Shown: positions 1-9,479 of the stretch, piece by piece
How the letters are laid out: the number at the start of each line of letters is the position of its first letter
Numbering within the stretch: position 1 is the stretch's first letter
Assembly (NCBI GenBank): GCA_031826515.1
Contig: CP134536.1
Span: 1,562,001 to 1,626,000, forward strand
Length of the DNA stretch: 64,000 bases
Direction of reading: 5' to 3'
Origin: Flavobacteriaceae bacterium HL-DH10
Lineage (GTDB): Bacteria; Bacteroidota; Bacteroidia; Flavobacteriales; Flavobacteriaceae
Program-made: the position numbers and the translations under genes
The notes under the pieces: generated by a model
What the model saw: the letters and a program-made list of their open reading frames with translations, nothing else
Databases searched by the model: none
What the model was told of the DNA's origin: nothing

Positions 1-804
1 AAAAACAAAGGTTTTATGTTTAAAAGATTGCTTAGCACACCGTAATAAACCAAAAATAACGCCCAAAAACATATCTTCCCTGTTTACGGCCAAGTATTCC
101 CTCAATCCTTTGGAATACAATCTAAATTTTAAAATAAAATTATCTAAATTTGAATCCTCTACAAAAGATAATGAATGTTTAAATTCTACTTCTAATTGAT
201 AATAATAACTCTCTTTCTTTTTCAGTCTTTTAAAAAAATCAAAATCTGAAAAATACAAAGGTATCGTTTCATTATATCCAGAAATACTTAAAAATGATGA
301 TAACCGTATAAAAGCTCCGCTATTTAAAAAGTTAAGATTCTCTGTTTTAATTCTACCCTTTGTAACTTCCTTTAAAGGAAACCCTTTAGAATACCTAACA
401 ATACACGGAGAATATATTTGATCCTTATATTTGAGAATAGGCATATAATAATTTATATCTGTACGAATTGATTTAAACAAAACATCAAAATAATCAGGGT
501 TTATGATAGAATCTTGATCCAGAATTAACAACCATTCTTTATGCTTTTGGTTAGCAAACGAGGCTCCATAATTATACGCTGCACTTACACCAGGGTTAGT
601 TGGGTCATGAACATATTGAATAGATATTTTGTTATGTTCAATTTTGTCTGAGGCCTTTCTGTTTGGTGAATTATCATAAACAAATATATCAAGAACAGAA
701 CCATTAGGGATAGCTTCGCATAATGATCTAAAAGTACTTGTCTTTTCTAACTCTTCATTGTAAAGAACAACTACGGCTAATATTTTTTTTAAAAAAACTT
801 TCAT
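1..804 (-). CDS. Family 2 glycosyltransferase, 3' end cut by window
   Basis: The reading frame is open from an ATG at 804 to the window edge (268 codons) with no stop, so the C-terminus is missing. The start MKVFLKKILAVVVLYN is typical of rhamnosyltransferase-like GT2 enzymes (COG1216). A YDNSPN segment follows and a DQDS motif lies near residue 96, which fits the metal and nucleotide-sugar binding DxD region. It would transfer a sugar, possibly rhamnose, to a lipid-linked glycan on the cytoplasmic face of the inner membrane. It is the last gene seen in the polysaccharide locus and lies downstream of a decayed gene. The family call is firm; the donor sugar is inferred only from the rfb genes in the same locus. 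Confidence 0.85.
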   Translation of the reverse strand, partial: MKVFLKKILAVVVLYNEELEKTSTFRSLCEAIPNGSVLDIFVYDNSPNRKASDKIEHNKISIQYVHDPTNPGVSAAYNYGASFANQKHKEWLLILDQDSIINPDYFDVLFKSIRTDINYYMPILKYKDQIYSPCIVRYSKGFPLKEVTKGRIKTENLNFLNSGAFIRLSSFLSISGYNETIPLYFSDFDFFKRLKKKESYYYQLEVEFKHSLSFVEDSNLDNFILKFRLYSKGLREYLAVNREDMFLGVIFGLLRCAKQSFKHKTFVF

Positions 805-1031
805 TTAAAATAATTTTGAAATAAAACAAATATTAGGAACTTCTTTACCTAATAAAACAAACTGAATGCAATTCCTAAGATTCTATTTGTGTGAATTCAA
901 AAATAGAATAATAATTTAAATATTCTTAAGCTTTATTTGACATATTCAAAGAATAGTTATAGCCACTAATTTTAAGAACATCCATTTTATTCCTATTACG
1001 TGAACAATAATTAAGTTTTAGTCTATTTCCT

Positions 1032-1906
1032 TCAATAAATTCGGATATCCCCTTTAACATATATAAGAAAATTCTTCGTAATTCCTAATTCATTCATCCA
1101 TTGTCGGACAATTAATGTTTTAAATGGCCCTGAGTCAATTCGATTATTACCGATCCTATTTTCCCACAACCAAATTGGAGTTGGTCATAAGCCATACTTT
1201 GCTTGTATAGCTTCATAGAAATCCTTATTAACACCATTCTGCTTCATCAGTGCTTCGTAGTATTTCGTCTCCACCTTCTACTCCTAAATCTCCTAAAAAC
1301 AAAATAGATTTATTTCTACTCATTATTTTGAAAACTAAGGAGGAGTTATTCACTGGATTAAAGTTAATCCATTCGTTCTGTCTCCTATTACTTTAAGATC
1401 AACTCCATCCCCGATAGAAAAGCTGTCATTTGCTTTTATATCAAGAATTAGAACTTCTGACTTTCTTATTATTTTATTTTTTTTAACTAAAAAGGAGTAA
1501 GACTTCATTTCGTTTAACCTAACCCATTCCTCATTCAAAGCCGAATGTAATATTTTAGTGATTATAATTTTCTTCCTTTTTAATATTTCGATCAATACTC
1601 CTGCATGGTCCTCATGAGGGTGAGTAATAACCCATGCATCTACTTTTCCTCCTAATTGAACCAAATAATCTTCGACAATAATAGCCGAATCAGAAGATCC
1701 ACCATCAACAACAATTAATTGATTATCATCTGTTTTAATGATATAACCCATTTGTACAGCATCGTCAAACTGATCTAACTGCCATAATGAAAAATCTTTT
1801 TCACGACCAGTGAATGATTTAATGTTAAAAAAATTAAACCTGTCATCACTTATTCACAAGAAAAAAAACATAACACCCCTAAGAATATCATTTTTTGCAC
1901 ACTCAT
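1032..1906 (-). pseudogene. Decayed metallo-beta-lactamase-fold lipoprotein
   Basis: Coding similarity runs through three frames. An ATG at 1906 opens a lipoprotein signal peptide ending LCFFSC, which stops at TAA 1850-1852. One base out of frame the protein resumes (ISDDRFNFF...) and runs through VVDGGSSDS and the metal-binding motif THPHEDHAG. It then shifts frame again near 1265 after FLGDLGVEGGD. The final segment (NGVNKDFYEAI..., then PTPIWLWENR..., SGPFKTL, RQWMNELG) carries an in-frame TGA at 1185-1187 where the family usually has Trp in LWPTP. The distal metal-binding AHHG-like motif is not seen, suggesting a deletion. At least three lesions make a functional product unlikely. The intact ancestor was probably a secreted ComEC/Rec2-like MBL hydrolase. 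Confidence 0.8.
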
Positions 1907-1963
1907 CTTTTAAAGATATGCAAAAATTTCTTTAGCGGTAATACCTAGCTCTTATTTAATGAG

Positions 1964-3373
1964 TTAGACTCCTTTATCTTTTAGTAGTCTAAGTAAAATA
2001 TTAAAATTTTCATTTCTTTTCATTATAAAGAAAATCCCAATAAGCCAAAATACTATAGCTAAAGTATGTATCAAAATCCCTTCTGATGAAAATAATTTTA
2101 CACCAAAAAATATTAATACGGCTGAAATTAAAACAAGAATACTATCAACAGAGAATAGTTTTATTCCTTTAATTTCTTTTTTACTATAAAACAAATACAT
2201 ACCAAACATGCATATGTGTACTAAAACACTACTCCATGCGGCGGCAATTATACCATATTTAGGGATTAATATAAAGTTAAGAACTACACTAGCAATTAGT
2301 GATACAAATACTGTAATTACTCTATAAACTTGTCTGTCGGAAATTGTCAAAATATTTCCGAGTAAAGAACACACTGTTCTTATAATAATTACAATTGATA
2401 ATGGAGCAACCAGTGGCACTGCAAATAAATATTCCTCGGTGTACAAAAACTGAATTATAAAACTCCCAAAAGAAGTAAATAAAAGAAACATTGAGCACCC
2501 CAAAATTATTAAATAAAGCAATAACCTTGAAACCAACGAGGCTATGTTTTCTCCTTTGGCATATTTGAAAGATAAATAAGGTAGTAGCACATTTGATAGC
2601 ATTTCTGAAGCTATCAATAATACCAGTACAATCCGAAATACAGCTTGGTATAGCGCCACCTCTTTCGCTCCTAAATAAATAGAAATTATTTGAGTATCAA
2701 TCATAAAATAAAAAATCCCTAATACAGTATGAAGCCCAAAAGACCAACTATTCTTAAAGAGTGATTTTTGCATATTAATATCAAAAGCTCTAATATTAAA
2801 AGATTTTCTACACAAATAAGTACTCCATAACAACTGTAAAACCCTGCAAATAAGCAGGTAAAAAGCTAACATCACTAGCCCTGTATCTACAAACCAATAT
2901 ATCAATACAACTACAGTAACACCAATTGCATAAATAATTGTGGTCTCAGTATATTTATGGAACTTATTCTGAACCTTTAGTAATGATTGGAAGTACACAA
3001 CAAAAGAAGAAACAACTGCAAACAACATATACAATCCTCCAACCTTTAACCATTTTTTATCATACAATAAACACAAATAAACTATGGCGAAAACACTAAC
3101 AAATATTGATATCAAAACCTTCGAAAACAAACTATTGGAAACATATTTTTTATGATCGAGTATATACCTTGGGAAATCCTTCATAATCATCAATGAAAAC
3201 CCAAAATCTGCACAAATAACAAGAATGGCAGCAAGAGAAAAACCAAAACTTAAAATTCCAAAATCTTCAAGTGACATTAATTTTGCCAAAACAATGAAAA
3301 CCACACTCCCTGTGTATACTTGAAGTAACGAGGTGGCCGATGACCAAAGTATGTTTTTGGATATAGTTGACAT
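1964..3373 (-). CDS. Wzx-like polysaccharide flippase (MATE/MOP superfamily)
   Basis: The 469-residue protein is hydrophobic throughout, with about a dozen predicted membrane segments, and begins MSTISKNILWSSATSLLQ like members of the polysaccharide biosynthesis (RfbX/Wzx) family. It would flip undecaprenyl-linked repeat units from the cytoplasmic to the periplasmic face of the inner membrane. Length is normal for the family. It sits downstream of the TagF-like transferase across a 474-base gap and is on the same strand as the whole glycan locus, so it is the expected export step. Its substrate is not readable from sequence; the rhamnose and phosphonate genes nearby suggest what the unit may carry. 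Confidence 0.88.
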   Translation of the reverse strand: MSTISKNILWSSATSLLQVYTGSVVFIVLAKLMSLEDFGILSFGFSLAAILVICADFGFSLMIMKDFPRYILDHKKYVSNSLFSKVLISIFVSVFAIVYLCLLYDKKWLKVGGLYMLFAVVSSFVVYFQSLLKVQNKFHKYTETTIIYAIGVTVVVLIYWFVDTGLVMLAFYLLICRVLQLLWSTYLCRKSFNIRAFDINMQKSLFKNSWSFGLHTVLGIFYFMIDTQIISIYLGAKEVALYQAVFRIVLVLLIASEMLSNVLLPYLSFKYAKGENIASLVSRLLLYLIILGCSMFLLFTSFGSFIIQFLYTEEYLFAVPLVAPLSIVIIIRTVCSLLGNILTISDRQVYRVITVFVSLIASVVLNFILIPKYGIIAAAWSSVLVHICMFGMYLFYSKKEIKGIKLFSVDSILVLISAVLIFFGVKLFSSEGILIHTLAIVFWLIGIFFIMKRNENFNILLRLLKDKGV

Positions 3374-3601
3374 TTATTCCTTGGTTAAATTAGCATTTAT
3401 GCCTTTTTCAAAGTAACGCCTCTGTTAATTAAAACAATACTTGAGTTAAGCGCATAGTTCATTTTTTTCTTCTTCTATGTATTGTTGAACAGTTCAAGTT
3501 TCACTTATCCTTTTTAGGGTTCATCAAAAACAGAAAAGCCCTTTCAACTAACATTTAATCTCCTTTTCGGTGTTACTCTTTAAATTAATAAGGAAATTAT
3601 A

Positions 3602-3780
3602 TTACATAGGAACTCCTTTATAATCTATAGTCATCTTATTCGCTAAAAAAATAAATTCTTGTCATTCAAGATTACATCATAAAGAACAATTGCGTTATCT
3701 AACATAATTTCCTCAATAACAAATTTAGCCTTAAAGTTTAGGCCAATAAATGAACTCATATGCTCGCTTGTTCCATAATG
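3602..3780 (-). pseudogene. Possible gene remnant in a 474-base gap, unidentified
   Basis: The gap between the flippase and the TagF-like gene (3374-3847) has no intact gene. On the minus strand a frame reads HYGTSEHMSSFIGLNFKAKF through LDNAIVLYDVILN to a TAG just after a run of T (about 3640). Adding one T restores the frame to LANKMTIDYKGVPM and a TAA at 3602-3604. The amino-acid composition looks coding, and the homopolymer shift looks like decay. I do not recognise the family. The rest of the gap (3374-3600) shows nothing I can name. Confidence 0.35.
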
Positions 3781-3847
3781 ATATTAAAAAAAAAATCTTA
3801 ACTTATAACTTAGTATCCCTTTAATCGAAACAAGCCCCATTTACCTC

Positions 3848-5041
3848 TCATTTGTGTATATTTAATAAACTCATAAAAACTCTTTTAGAATTATTTGCGT
3901 CATGGTATTTATTAAAAACCAGATTTTTACTTTTAATCTGTTCTTTATACTTATTTTCTCTTATTATTTCTGCGATACTGTTTGTTAATTCTACCCAATT
4001 ATAAACAATAGGACCAGATACAATGCTTTCATAATCGAAATACATCTCGCGAGAAGAATTCTTATATTCTTCAAGGTCAAATGCTGCAAAAATGATCGGT
4101 TTTTCCGTTAAAAGAAAATCAAAATATGCGCCAGAATAATCAGTAACTAACATATCTGCGTCTTTTAACATAAAATTTATATCACTTACATCCTCATCCG
4201 ACAGGTGAATAATTCTGCCTTTGTGCTCCTTCTCTATTTTACTATGTAAATTATTATCTACAAAATGTCCTTTACTTACAAAAACTATATTTTCTTTTTC
4301 TAAAAAAGGTTCAAGAATGTTTTCGTCAAAATCTTCTAAATTAAATAAACTCTTTGCCTTATTGTGATTCCTAAATGTTGGCAGATAATATATAATTTTA
4401 CATTTTTTAAATCTTATTTTTAAATCTGCATTAAACTTATCAATTTCTTTGTTATAAAAAACATCATTTCTAGGGCAGCCTGATTCAATAATTTGATGTG
4501 GTGCCACATTAAATGCTGAAGCCATTTTTTCTGAAAAGACCTCTGAGTTAGAAACAATGTAGTCGTAATTATATTCACATACAAATGGAAAAAAAACTGG
4601 AATAAGTTTTCTTTGAAAAAAAGAATGAATATTAGAATATTTATCATCTAACCCAATTTTTTTCATTGGGTTTCCATGCCATAAATGTATCCAATTTGAT
4701 CCATTAATGAATAAAAAATTAATATCTCTTTTTCCTGAGCTAACAATAACATTTTTAGCAATCAAACTATAACAAATAGCTAAAAGACTACTTGTTAAAT
4801 AAGACACTCCTCCTTCTCTAATTATTAGATTTTTTATATTAACATCTCTAGTAAGCCATATGGCTTTTATTTCTGGATGATTTTCTTTAATATATAAATA
4901 TAAATATTTACTATTATCAGAAAACCTATGGCCATACCATGCTCCAAATACCCATATATTTTTATTCCTAGGAATTAAAAGTTGTAGCCACCAAAAAGGG
5001 AGAAATAATAAATACCCTATATATTTAAAAACTCGAAGCAT
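3848..5041 (-). CDS. TagF/TagB-like CDP-glycerol (or related) phosphotransferase
   Basis: The 397-residue protein matches the CDP-glycerol glycerophosphotransferase family. It has an N-terminal hydrophobic stretch, an HLWHGNPMKKIG motif near residue 120 and a C-terminal DADMLVTDYSGAYFDFLL motif near residue 297, both hallmarks of the TagF GT-B fold. Family members move a phospho-alcohol from a CDP-alcohol to a glycan at the inner face of the membrane. Only three bases separate its start from the stop of the alcohol dehydrogenase, so the two are probably co-translated. No separate TagD gene is seen; the only TagD-like domain is fused to PEP mutase in the same operon. The donor may therefore be a CMP-phosphonate rather than CDP-glycerol (inference). 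Confidence 0.85.
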   Translation of the reverse strand: MLRVFKYIGYLLFLPFWWLQLLIPRNKNIWVFGAWYGHRFSDNSKYLYLYIKENHPEIKAIWLTRDVNIKNLIIREGGVSYLTSSLLAICYSLIAKNVIVSSGKRDINFLFINGSNWIHLWHGNPMKKIGLDDKYSNIHSFFQRKLIPVFFPFVCEYNYDYIVSNSEVFSEKMASAFNVAPHQIIESGCPRNDVFYNKEIDKFNADLKIRFKKCKIIYYLPTFRNHNKAKSLFNLEDFDENILEPFLEKENIVFVSKGHFVDNNLHSKIEKEHKGRIIHLSDEDVSDINFMLKDADMLVTDYSGAYFDFLLTEKPIIFAAFDLEEYKNSSREMYFDYESIVSGPIVYNWVELTNSIAEIIRENKYKEQIKSKNLVFNKYHDANNSKRVFMSLLNIHK

Positions 5042-5044
5042 TAG

Positions 5045-6175
5045 CTAGTTTTTTCTTTTTAATAGATTTCTCAATTCTTCTTGAGATATTTTTCTAGGAT
5101 TATTGCCTAAACGCTCTAAATTAACATTAGAAATAATTATGTTTTCATAATCATGAATTTTTAATTTTTCAAACGACAATTCTATTCCCAACTCTTTGGC
5201 AAACTTCCTCAAAAACAGTTTAGCCTCAATCCCAATGTCTACCCGAAAGAGCTCACAAAGTTCTTTCATATTTTGCTTGACATAACTCAATCCTCTTGAA
5301 TCATTCAAATCCAAATCTGTTACATCATTATTATATTCAAAAAATTCTGGTAGTGTTAAGAAGACAGCATGTCCATGAGGTATTGAAAAATACGTCGTAA
5401 AAGCATACGAAACAGCATGTGCTCCCGTTGTTTTAGAAATATTAATTGCCTTTCCTGCCAAATAAGAAGCCTTCATTATTGCTTTTCTACTTTCCTTATC
5501 CGGCTGTGTTACGCATTTTTTTAAATTTTGAATTAGTAGTTCTATGGATTCTTTTGCAAAACCTTTTGAAATATCATTAGCCCCAACACTCCAATAGGAT
5601 TCTACCGCTTGAGAGAAAGCATCTAATCCAGCGCAAGCCGTTAAATATTTTGACTGTGAAAACGAAAAATCGGCATTTAAACAAGCTACATCTGGAAGCA
5701 CATTATCATGAGCCAATGAATACTTTTTTTTATCATGATAAACAACTGCAAAATGAGTTGCCTCACTTCCAGTTCCTGCGGTAGTAGGGATAGCTATTAA
5801 AGGTACTCCTTTATTCGTAATTAGTTTTGTGTTATTTATAATATCCAGCCCTTTAAGATGAGTATTAGAAGAAAATACATTTATTAACTTAGCCATATCA
5901 ATTACACTACCTCCTCCAATGGCTAGTATCATATCACAACTTGTTTGTTGATATAACTCTACACCTATAAGTGAATCTTCATATTTAGGGTTTTGTTCAA
6001 ACTCAAAAAACCTAACAAAATCAACGCCCTTCAAAGAAGTCTCAATAAATTTTTGAGCTCCTGAGGTCACATAAGATTTTTTTCCCGTAACGAGAAAAAT
6101 CTTATTAGCAGAATACTTGCTAACAAGATTTTTCAAACCACTAACAGTTATATTTTCAATATATTCTTGGATCAT
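5045..6175 (-). CDS. Iron-type alcohol dehydrogenase, probable phosphonoacetaldehyde reductase
   Basis: The 376 residues carry the group III Fe-ADH signatures: an AIGGGS nucleotide-binding turn (85-90), PTTAGTGSE (130-138), GLDAFSQAVE (183-192) and IPHGHA (265-270). Next to PEP mutase and phosphonopyruvate decarboxylase, the expected substrate is phosphonoacetaldehyde, reduced to 2-hydroxyethylphosphonate, as in known phosphonate pathways. Metal ligands appear to be D185, H253 and H267, while the position that is His in many Fe-ADHs (DAxxH) is Q189. Its start overlaps the stop of no upstream gene by accident: the ATG region at 6172-6175 overlaps the decarboxylase stop by four bases. No phosphonate aminotransferase lies in the cassette, which argues against 2-aminoethylphosphonate. 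Confidence 0.82.
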   Translation of the reverse strand: MIQEYIENITVSGLKNLVSKYSANKIFLVTGKKSYVTSGAQKFIETSLKGVDFVRFFEFEQNPKYEDSLIGVELYQQTSCDMILAIGGGSVIDMAKLINVFSSNTHLKGLDIINNTKLITNKGVPLIAIPTTAGTGSEATHFAVVYHDKKKYSLAHDNVLPDVACLNADFSFSQSKYLTACAGLDAFSQAVESYWSVGANDISKGFAKESIELLIQNLKKCVTQPDKESRKAIMKASYLAGKAINISKTTGAHAVSYAFTTYFSIPHGHAVFLTLPEFFEYNNDVTDLDLNDSRGLSYVKQNMKELCELFRVDIGIEAKLFLRKFAKELGIELSFEKLKIHDYENIIISNVNLERLGNNPRKISQEELRNLLKRKN

Positions 6176-7296
6176 TTAAGAAACTGTTGAAATGCTATCT
6201 TATTTTCTACAGGAGTCTTTGTTGGCCTGCCTAGATTTTCACGTGCGCCTTTGTTAACTTTTATTTCTAAAAATGCTCGACCTTTATGCTCTATCATAGC
6301 TTTAAACTTCTCCTTAATTTCATTTACTTCACAAGCAGTATCTACCAAAGTATATCCAGATGCTCTGGCTATTTGGGTAAAATCAATATCAAAAGCAACT
6401 GTTGGTTGTCCTCCTACAGAATCATGAGCACCATTATTTATAACTATATGCTTAAAATTTTCTACGCCTTTCATCATACCATTAATTGTAAGGCTTCCCA
6501 TATGCATTAGTACAGACCCATCTCCATCAATACAAAATACATTTCTATTTTTCTTTTCAATAGCTATACCCATAGCTATTGAAGAAGTATGTCCCATCGC
6601 TCCTACAGTTAAAAAATCTTTCTCATGAGATTGATTTAATGCTTCTCTATATTCAAAAACTTCTCTCGAAGTTTTACCTGTTGTAGAAATAACAATATCA
6701 TCTTTCTTTAATTGTCCAATAATCAATTTGACAGCACCTTCTCTATTAAGCTCAAAAGAAGATTCTTTATCATTCTGTAACTTATATTTTTCAAAAGTGT
6801 TTTTTCTAACTAATAAAGCATAAGGTTTTTTATTATTTGAAGTAATTTCTATTGCCTTATCTAAAACTGTATCAATATCACAATTAGCATCTACTATTTG
6901 GTAAGATATATCCATGGCCTTTAAAAGCTCCTCACTAACCTTTCCTTGTTTTACATGTTGTGGTTCGTCCTTTATTCCTGGTTCTCCTCTCCAGCCTATT
7001 AATAATAACATTGGAATACCATAAACATCATCATCTGCAATGGATAATATCGGATTCACAGTATTTCCAAAACCTGAATTTTGCATATATACTAAAGGCA
7101 ATTTTCCACTGGCTAAATAACTACCAACTGCTAATCCAATTGATGCACCTTCATTCGCAGATATTATATGCCTCTCTTGAGGAGCATTGTCGGATATATA
7201 TGCACATATATCCTTCAATAACGAATCAGGAACTCCTGTAAAAAAGTCCACACCTCTAGAGGTAAGAGCCTTATAAAAATTTGAAGTATTAATCAT
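6172..7296 (-). CDS. aepY: Phosphonopyruvate decarboxylase
   Basis: This is a 374-residue thiamine-diphosphate enzyme. The N-terminal Pyr domain has FTGVPDSLLK (19-28) and a catalytic Glu in ANEGAS (E49). The C-terminal PP domain has GDGSVLMHMG (258-267) followed by NNGAHDSVGGQ, typical of phosphonopyruvate decarboxylases and sulfopyruvate decarboxylases. It converts phosphonopyruvate to phosphonoacetaldehyde, the irreversible step that pulls the unfavourable PEP mutase equilibrium forward. The length fits the single-chain bacterial enzyme. It lies between PEP mutase (12 bases apart) and the dehydrogenase (4-base overlap), which fixes the choice of phosphonopyruvate over sulfopyruvate. Confidence 0.92.
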   Translation of the reverse strand: MINTSNFYKALTSRGVDFFTGVPDSLLKDICAYISDNAPQERHIISANEGASIGLAVGSYLASGKLPLVYMQNSGFGNTVNPILSIADDDVYGIPMLLLIGWRGEPGIKDEPQHVKQGKVSEELLKAMDISYQIVDANCDIDTVLDKAIEITSNNKKPYALLVRKNTFEKYKLQNDKESSFELNREGAVKLIIGQLKKDDIVISTTGKTSREVFEYREALNQSHEKDFLTVGAMGHTSSIAMGIAIEKKNRNVFCIDGDGSVLMHMGSLTINGMMKGVENFKHIVINNGAHDSVGGQPTVAFDIDFTQIARASGYTLVDTACEVNEIKEKFKAMIEHKGRAFLEIKVNKGARENLGRPTKTPVENKIAFQQFLK

Positions 7297-7308
7297 ACTG
7301 TTTTTTTA

Positions 7309-8607
7309 TTACTTTGTTCCTGGAATCAACTCAAGAATCTCTTTAATTGAAATACAATTATTTTTTGATTCAAAAGAACGTTTATGTGTTAAAATAGATT
7401 TTGCTGTATCTAGCATTGCAGGATATGCACTTCTTAACAATTGATTTGCATAAATAACAACATTCACTCCAGCTTCAGCAAGCTCATCCTCCGTTATAGT
7501 ATTATAACTTGATGGCACAGCGATAATTGGAACTCTTCTATCGAATTTTTTAAATTTAGCACAGAATTCTAAAATTTCAGCTGGAGAAGTCTCCTTAGAA
7601 TGAATCATAATAGCATCTGCACCAGCTTCGATATAAGCCTTTGATCTATTTAAAGCATCTTCCATTCCCGCCTTAAGAATTAAACTCTCAACCCTTGCAA
7701 TCACCATAAAATCATCTGTCACTCTTGCTGCTCTTCCTGCTTCTATTTTTTTTGAAAAATTTTCTATTGTATCTTGATATTGCTGTACATCAGTACCAAA
7801 AAGCGAATTTTTCTTTAAACCTATTTTATCTTCGATTATTACTGCTGAAACACCTAATCTTTCAAGAGTTCTAACAGTAAAAACGAAATGTTCTATTTTC
7901 CCTCCTGTGTCGCCATCAAAAATAATAGGCTTAGTAGTTACTTCTACCAAATTATTAATGTTATTAACTCTTGAAGTAATATCTACAGCTTCAATATCAG
8001 GTTTCCCCATTGAAGTTGAATCGGTCAAGCTACTTGCCCACATACCATCAAATTCTCTTCTTTCTCCATTTACATCAACATAAATGTTCTCAGTAATTAA
8101 ACCTGTAAGTCCGTTATGAGCTTCAATAATCCGGACAATGTTTTTTGAATGTATTAATCTACGAAGTCTTGCTCTCCTTATATCAGGAGTTGTTCCAATC
8201 TCCTTTAACGCTTTATTTAACTGAGTTGTAGAAATGCCATCCGTATATGGCACCTCAACAAGTTTACCTCCCCATTCATTTAGAGTATCAATTACTTGCT
8301 TTCTAGTTTCTCTCTGAACTCCTTCTTTCCAATCATCACCATGAACCACAAAATCTGGCTTCAGTTTTAAAAGATTAGGCCTATAATCTAATGTGTCTTG
8401 AGAAATAACCTTATCAACTGCTTTTAAATTTTCAAGAATAACCTTTCGTTGCTCATATTCCAGATAAGGAATTCGTTTGTAACTAGCAATTGCTTTATCT
8501 GTTAATAATCCAACTGTCACTTCACCAAGTTTAGCTGCTTCATTCAAAATATTTAAATGTCCTGGATGTATTAAATCAGCACTCATACCCACATAAACTT
8601 TACTCAT
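7309..8607 (-). CDS. aepX: Nucleotidyltransferase-phosphoenolpyruvate mutase fusion
   Basis: The 432-residue protein has two domains. Residues 1-140 are a TagD-like cytidylyltransferase fold with HPGH (14-17) and ISTT (125-128). Residues about 150-430 are PEP mutase, with DGDTGG (231-236) for Mg binding and [10 protein letters not shown] (259-268), an exact match to the EDKx5NS motif that separates PEP mutases from isocitrate-lyase-like relatives. The C-terminal domain forms the C-P bond (PEP to phosphonopyruvate). By precedent with PntC-type enzymes, the N-terminal domain would activate the finished phosphonate with CTP. The fusion therefore holds the first and probably the last soluble step of one pathway. 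The gene follows rfbD by 11 bases in the same operon. Confidence 0.93.
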   Translation of the reverse strand: MSKVYVGMSADLIHPGHLNILNEAAKLGEVTVGLLTDKAIASYKRIPYLEYEQRKVILENLKAVDKVISQDTLDYRPNLLKLKPDFVVHGDDWKEGVQRETRKQVIDTLNEWGGKLVEVPYTDGISTTQLNKALKEIGTTPDIRRARLRRLIHSKNIVRIIEAHNGLTGLITENIYVDVNGERREFDGMWASSLTDSTSMGKPDIEAVDITSRVNNINNLVEVTTKPIIFDGDTGGKIEHFVFTVRTLERLGVSAVIIEDKIGLKKNSLFGTDVQQYQDTIENFSKKIEAGRAARVTDDFMVIARVESLILKAGMEDALNRSKAYIEAGADAIMIHSKETSPAEILEFCAKFKKFDRRVPIIAVPSSYNTITEDELAEAGVNVVIYANQLLRSAYPAMLDTAKSILTHKRSFESKNNCISIKEILELIPGTK

Positions 8608-8618
8608 AATTTTTGTTT

Positions 8619-9479
8619 TTAACTTCTATTTTTTATTAAACATTTCTTTAAACTTTCCTTCCAATCCAGAATTTCAATCTTTAGTTTTTCTTTTATTTTA
8701 GATTTGTCCATAACACTATATTTTGGTCTGGTAGCAGAAGTTGGATAATCTTCAGTTTTTATAGGTGATACACTCATATTTATTTTACTTTCATCGAAAA
8801 TTGCTTTAGCAAAAGCATACCAACTAACAACACCCTCATTACTATAATGATAAATTCCAAATAGATTATTTTCTTCAACTATTATCTTCAAAATAACTTC
8901 TGCCAAATCTCCTGCATAAGTTGGTGTCCCAATTTGGTCAGAAATGACATTAAGTTCGTCCCTGTCTTTACTCAACCTAAGCATAGTTTTTAAAAAATTA
9001 TTACAATGCTCTGAATATAACCAAGAGGTTCTTAAAATAAAATGCTCTTTCAATTTTTGCTGTATTTTAACCTCTCCTTGTAATTTAGAAGCTCCATATA
9101 CGCTAATAGGGTTAGCTACATCTTTTTCTGTATAAGGTTCACTTTTTTTACCATCAAAGACAAAATCAGTTGAAATGTGAATCAAGATTGCACCTTCTTT
9201 ATTACAGACCAATGCTAAATTTTTCGCCCCTATAGCGTTTATTTCAAAAGCTTTTTCGACATCTTCTTCTGCTTTATCTACAGCAGTGTATGCTGCACAA
9301 TTAACACAATAATTTATTTGCTTATTAGACTCAAAAAAAGCTTGTACCTGTTTTAAATCGCAAATATCCAACTCTAAATAATCCGTATAAATAAAGTTTA
9401 AATTATCATGTTGACTTTCAACATCTTTAATACACGTAGCTAATTGCCCATTACCCCCAGTAACCAAAATATTTATCAT
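8619..9479 (-). CDS. rfbD: dTDP-4-dehydrorhamnose reductase
   Basis: The 286-residue SDR-fold enzyme starts with [13 protein letters not shown], the dinucleotide-binding loop of RfbD. It has STDFVFDG (about 104-111), YGASK (about 128-132) with the catalytic Tyr-Lys pair, and RTSWLY and GTPTYA motifs typical of the family. It reduces dTDP-4-keto-L-rhamnose to dTDP-L-rhamnose in the cytosol. The start overlaps the rfbC stop by four bases, indicating translational coupling within rfbBACD. Length is normal. Confidence 0.95.
   Translation of the reverse strand: MINILVTGGNGQLATCIKDVESQHDNLNFIYTDYLELDICDLKQVQAFFESNKQINYCVNCAAYTAVDKAEEDVEKAFEINAIGAKNLALVCNKEGAILIHISTDFVFDGKKSEPYTEKDVANPISVYGASKLQGEVKIQQKLKEHFILRTSWLYSEHCNNFLKTMLRLSKDRDELNVISDQIGTPTYAGDLAEVILKIIVEENNLFGIYHYSNEGVVSWYAFAKAIFDESKINMSVSPIKTEDYPTSATRPKYSVMDKSKIKEKLKIEILDWKESLKKCLIKNRS

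Noticed and set aside
7309-8607. Possible methylisocitrate or isocitrate lyase instead of PEP mutase
   Set aside because: The EDKx5NS motif and the decarboxylase next to it fit PEP mutase only.
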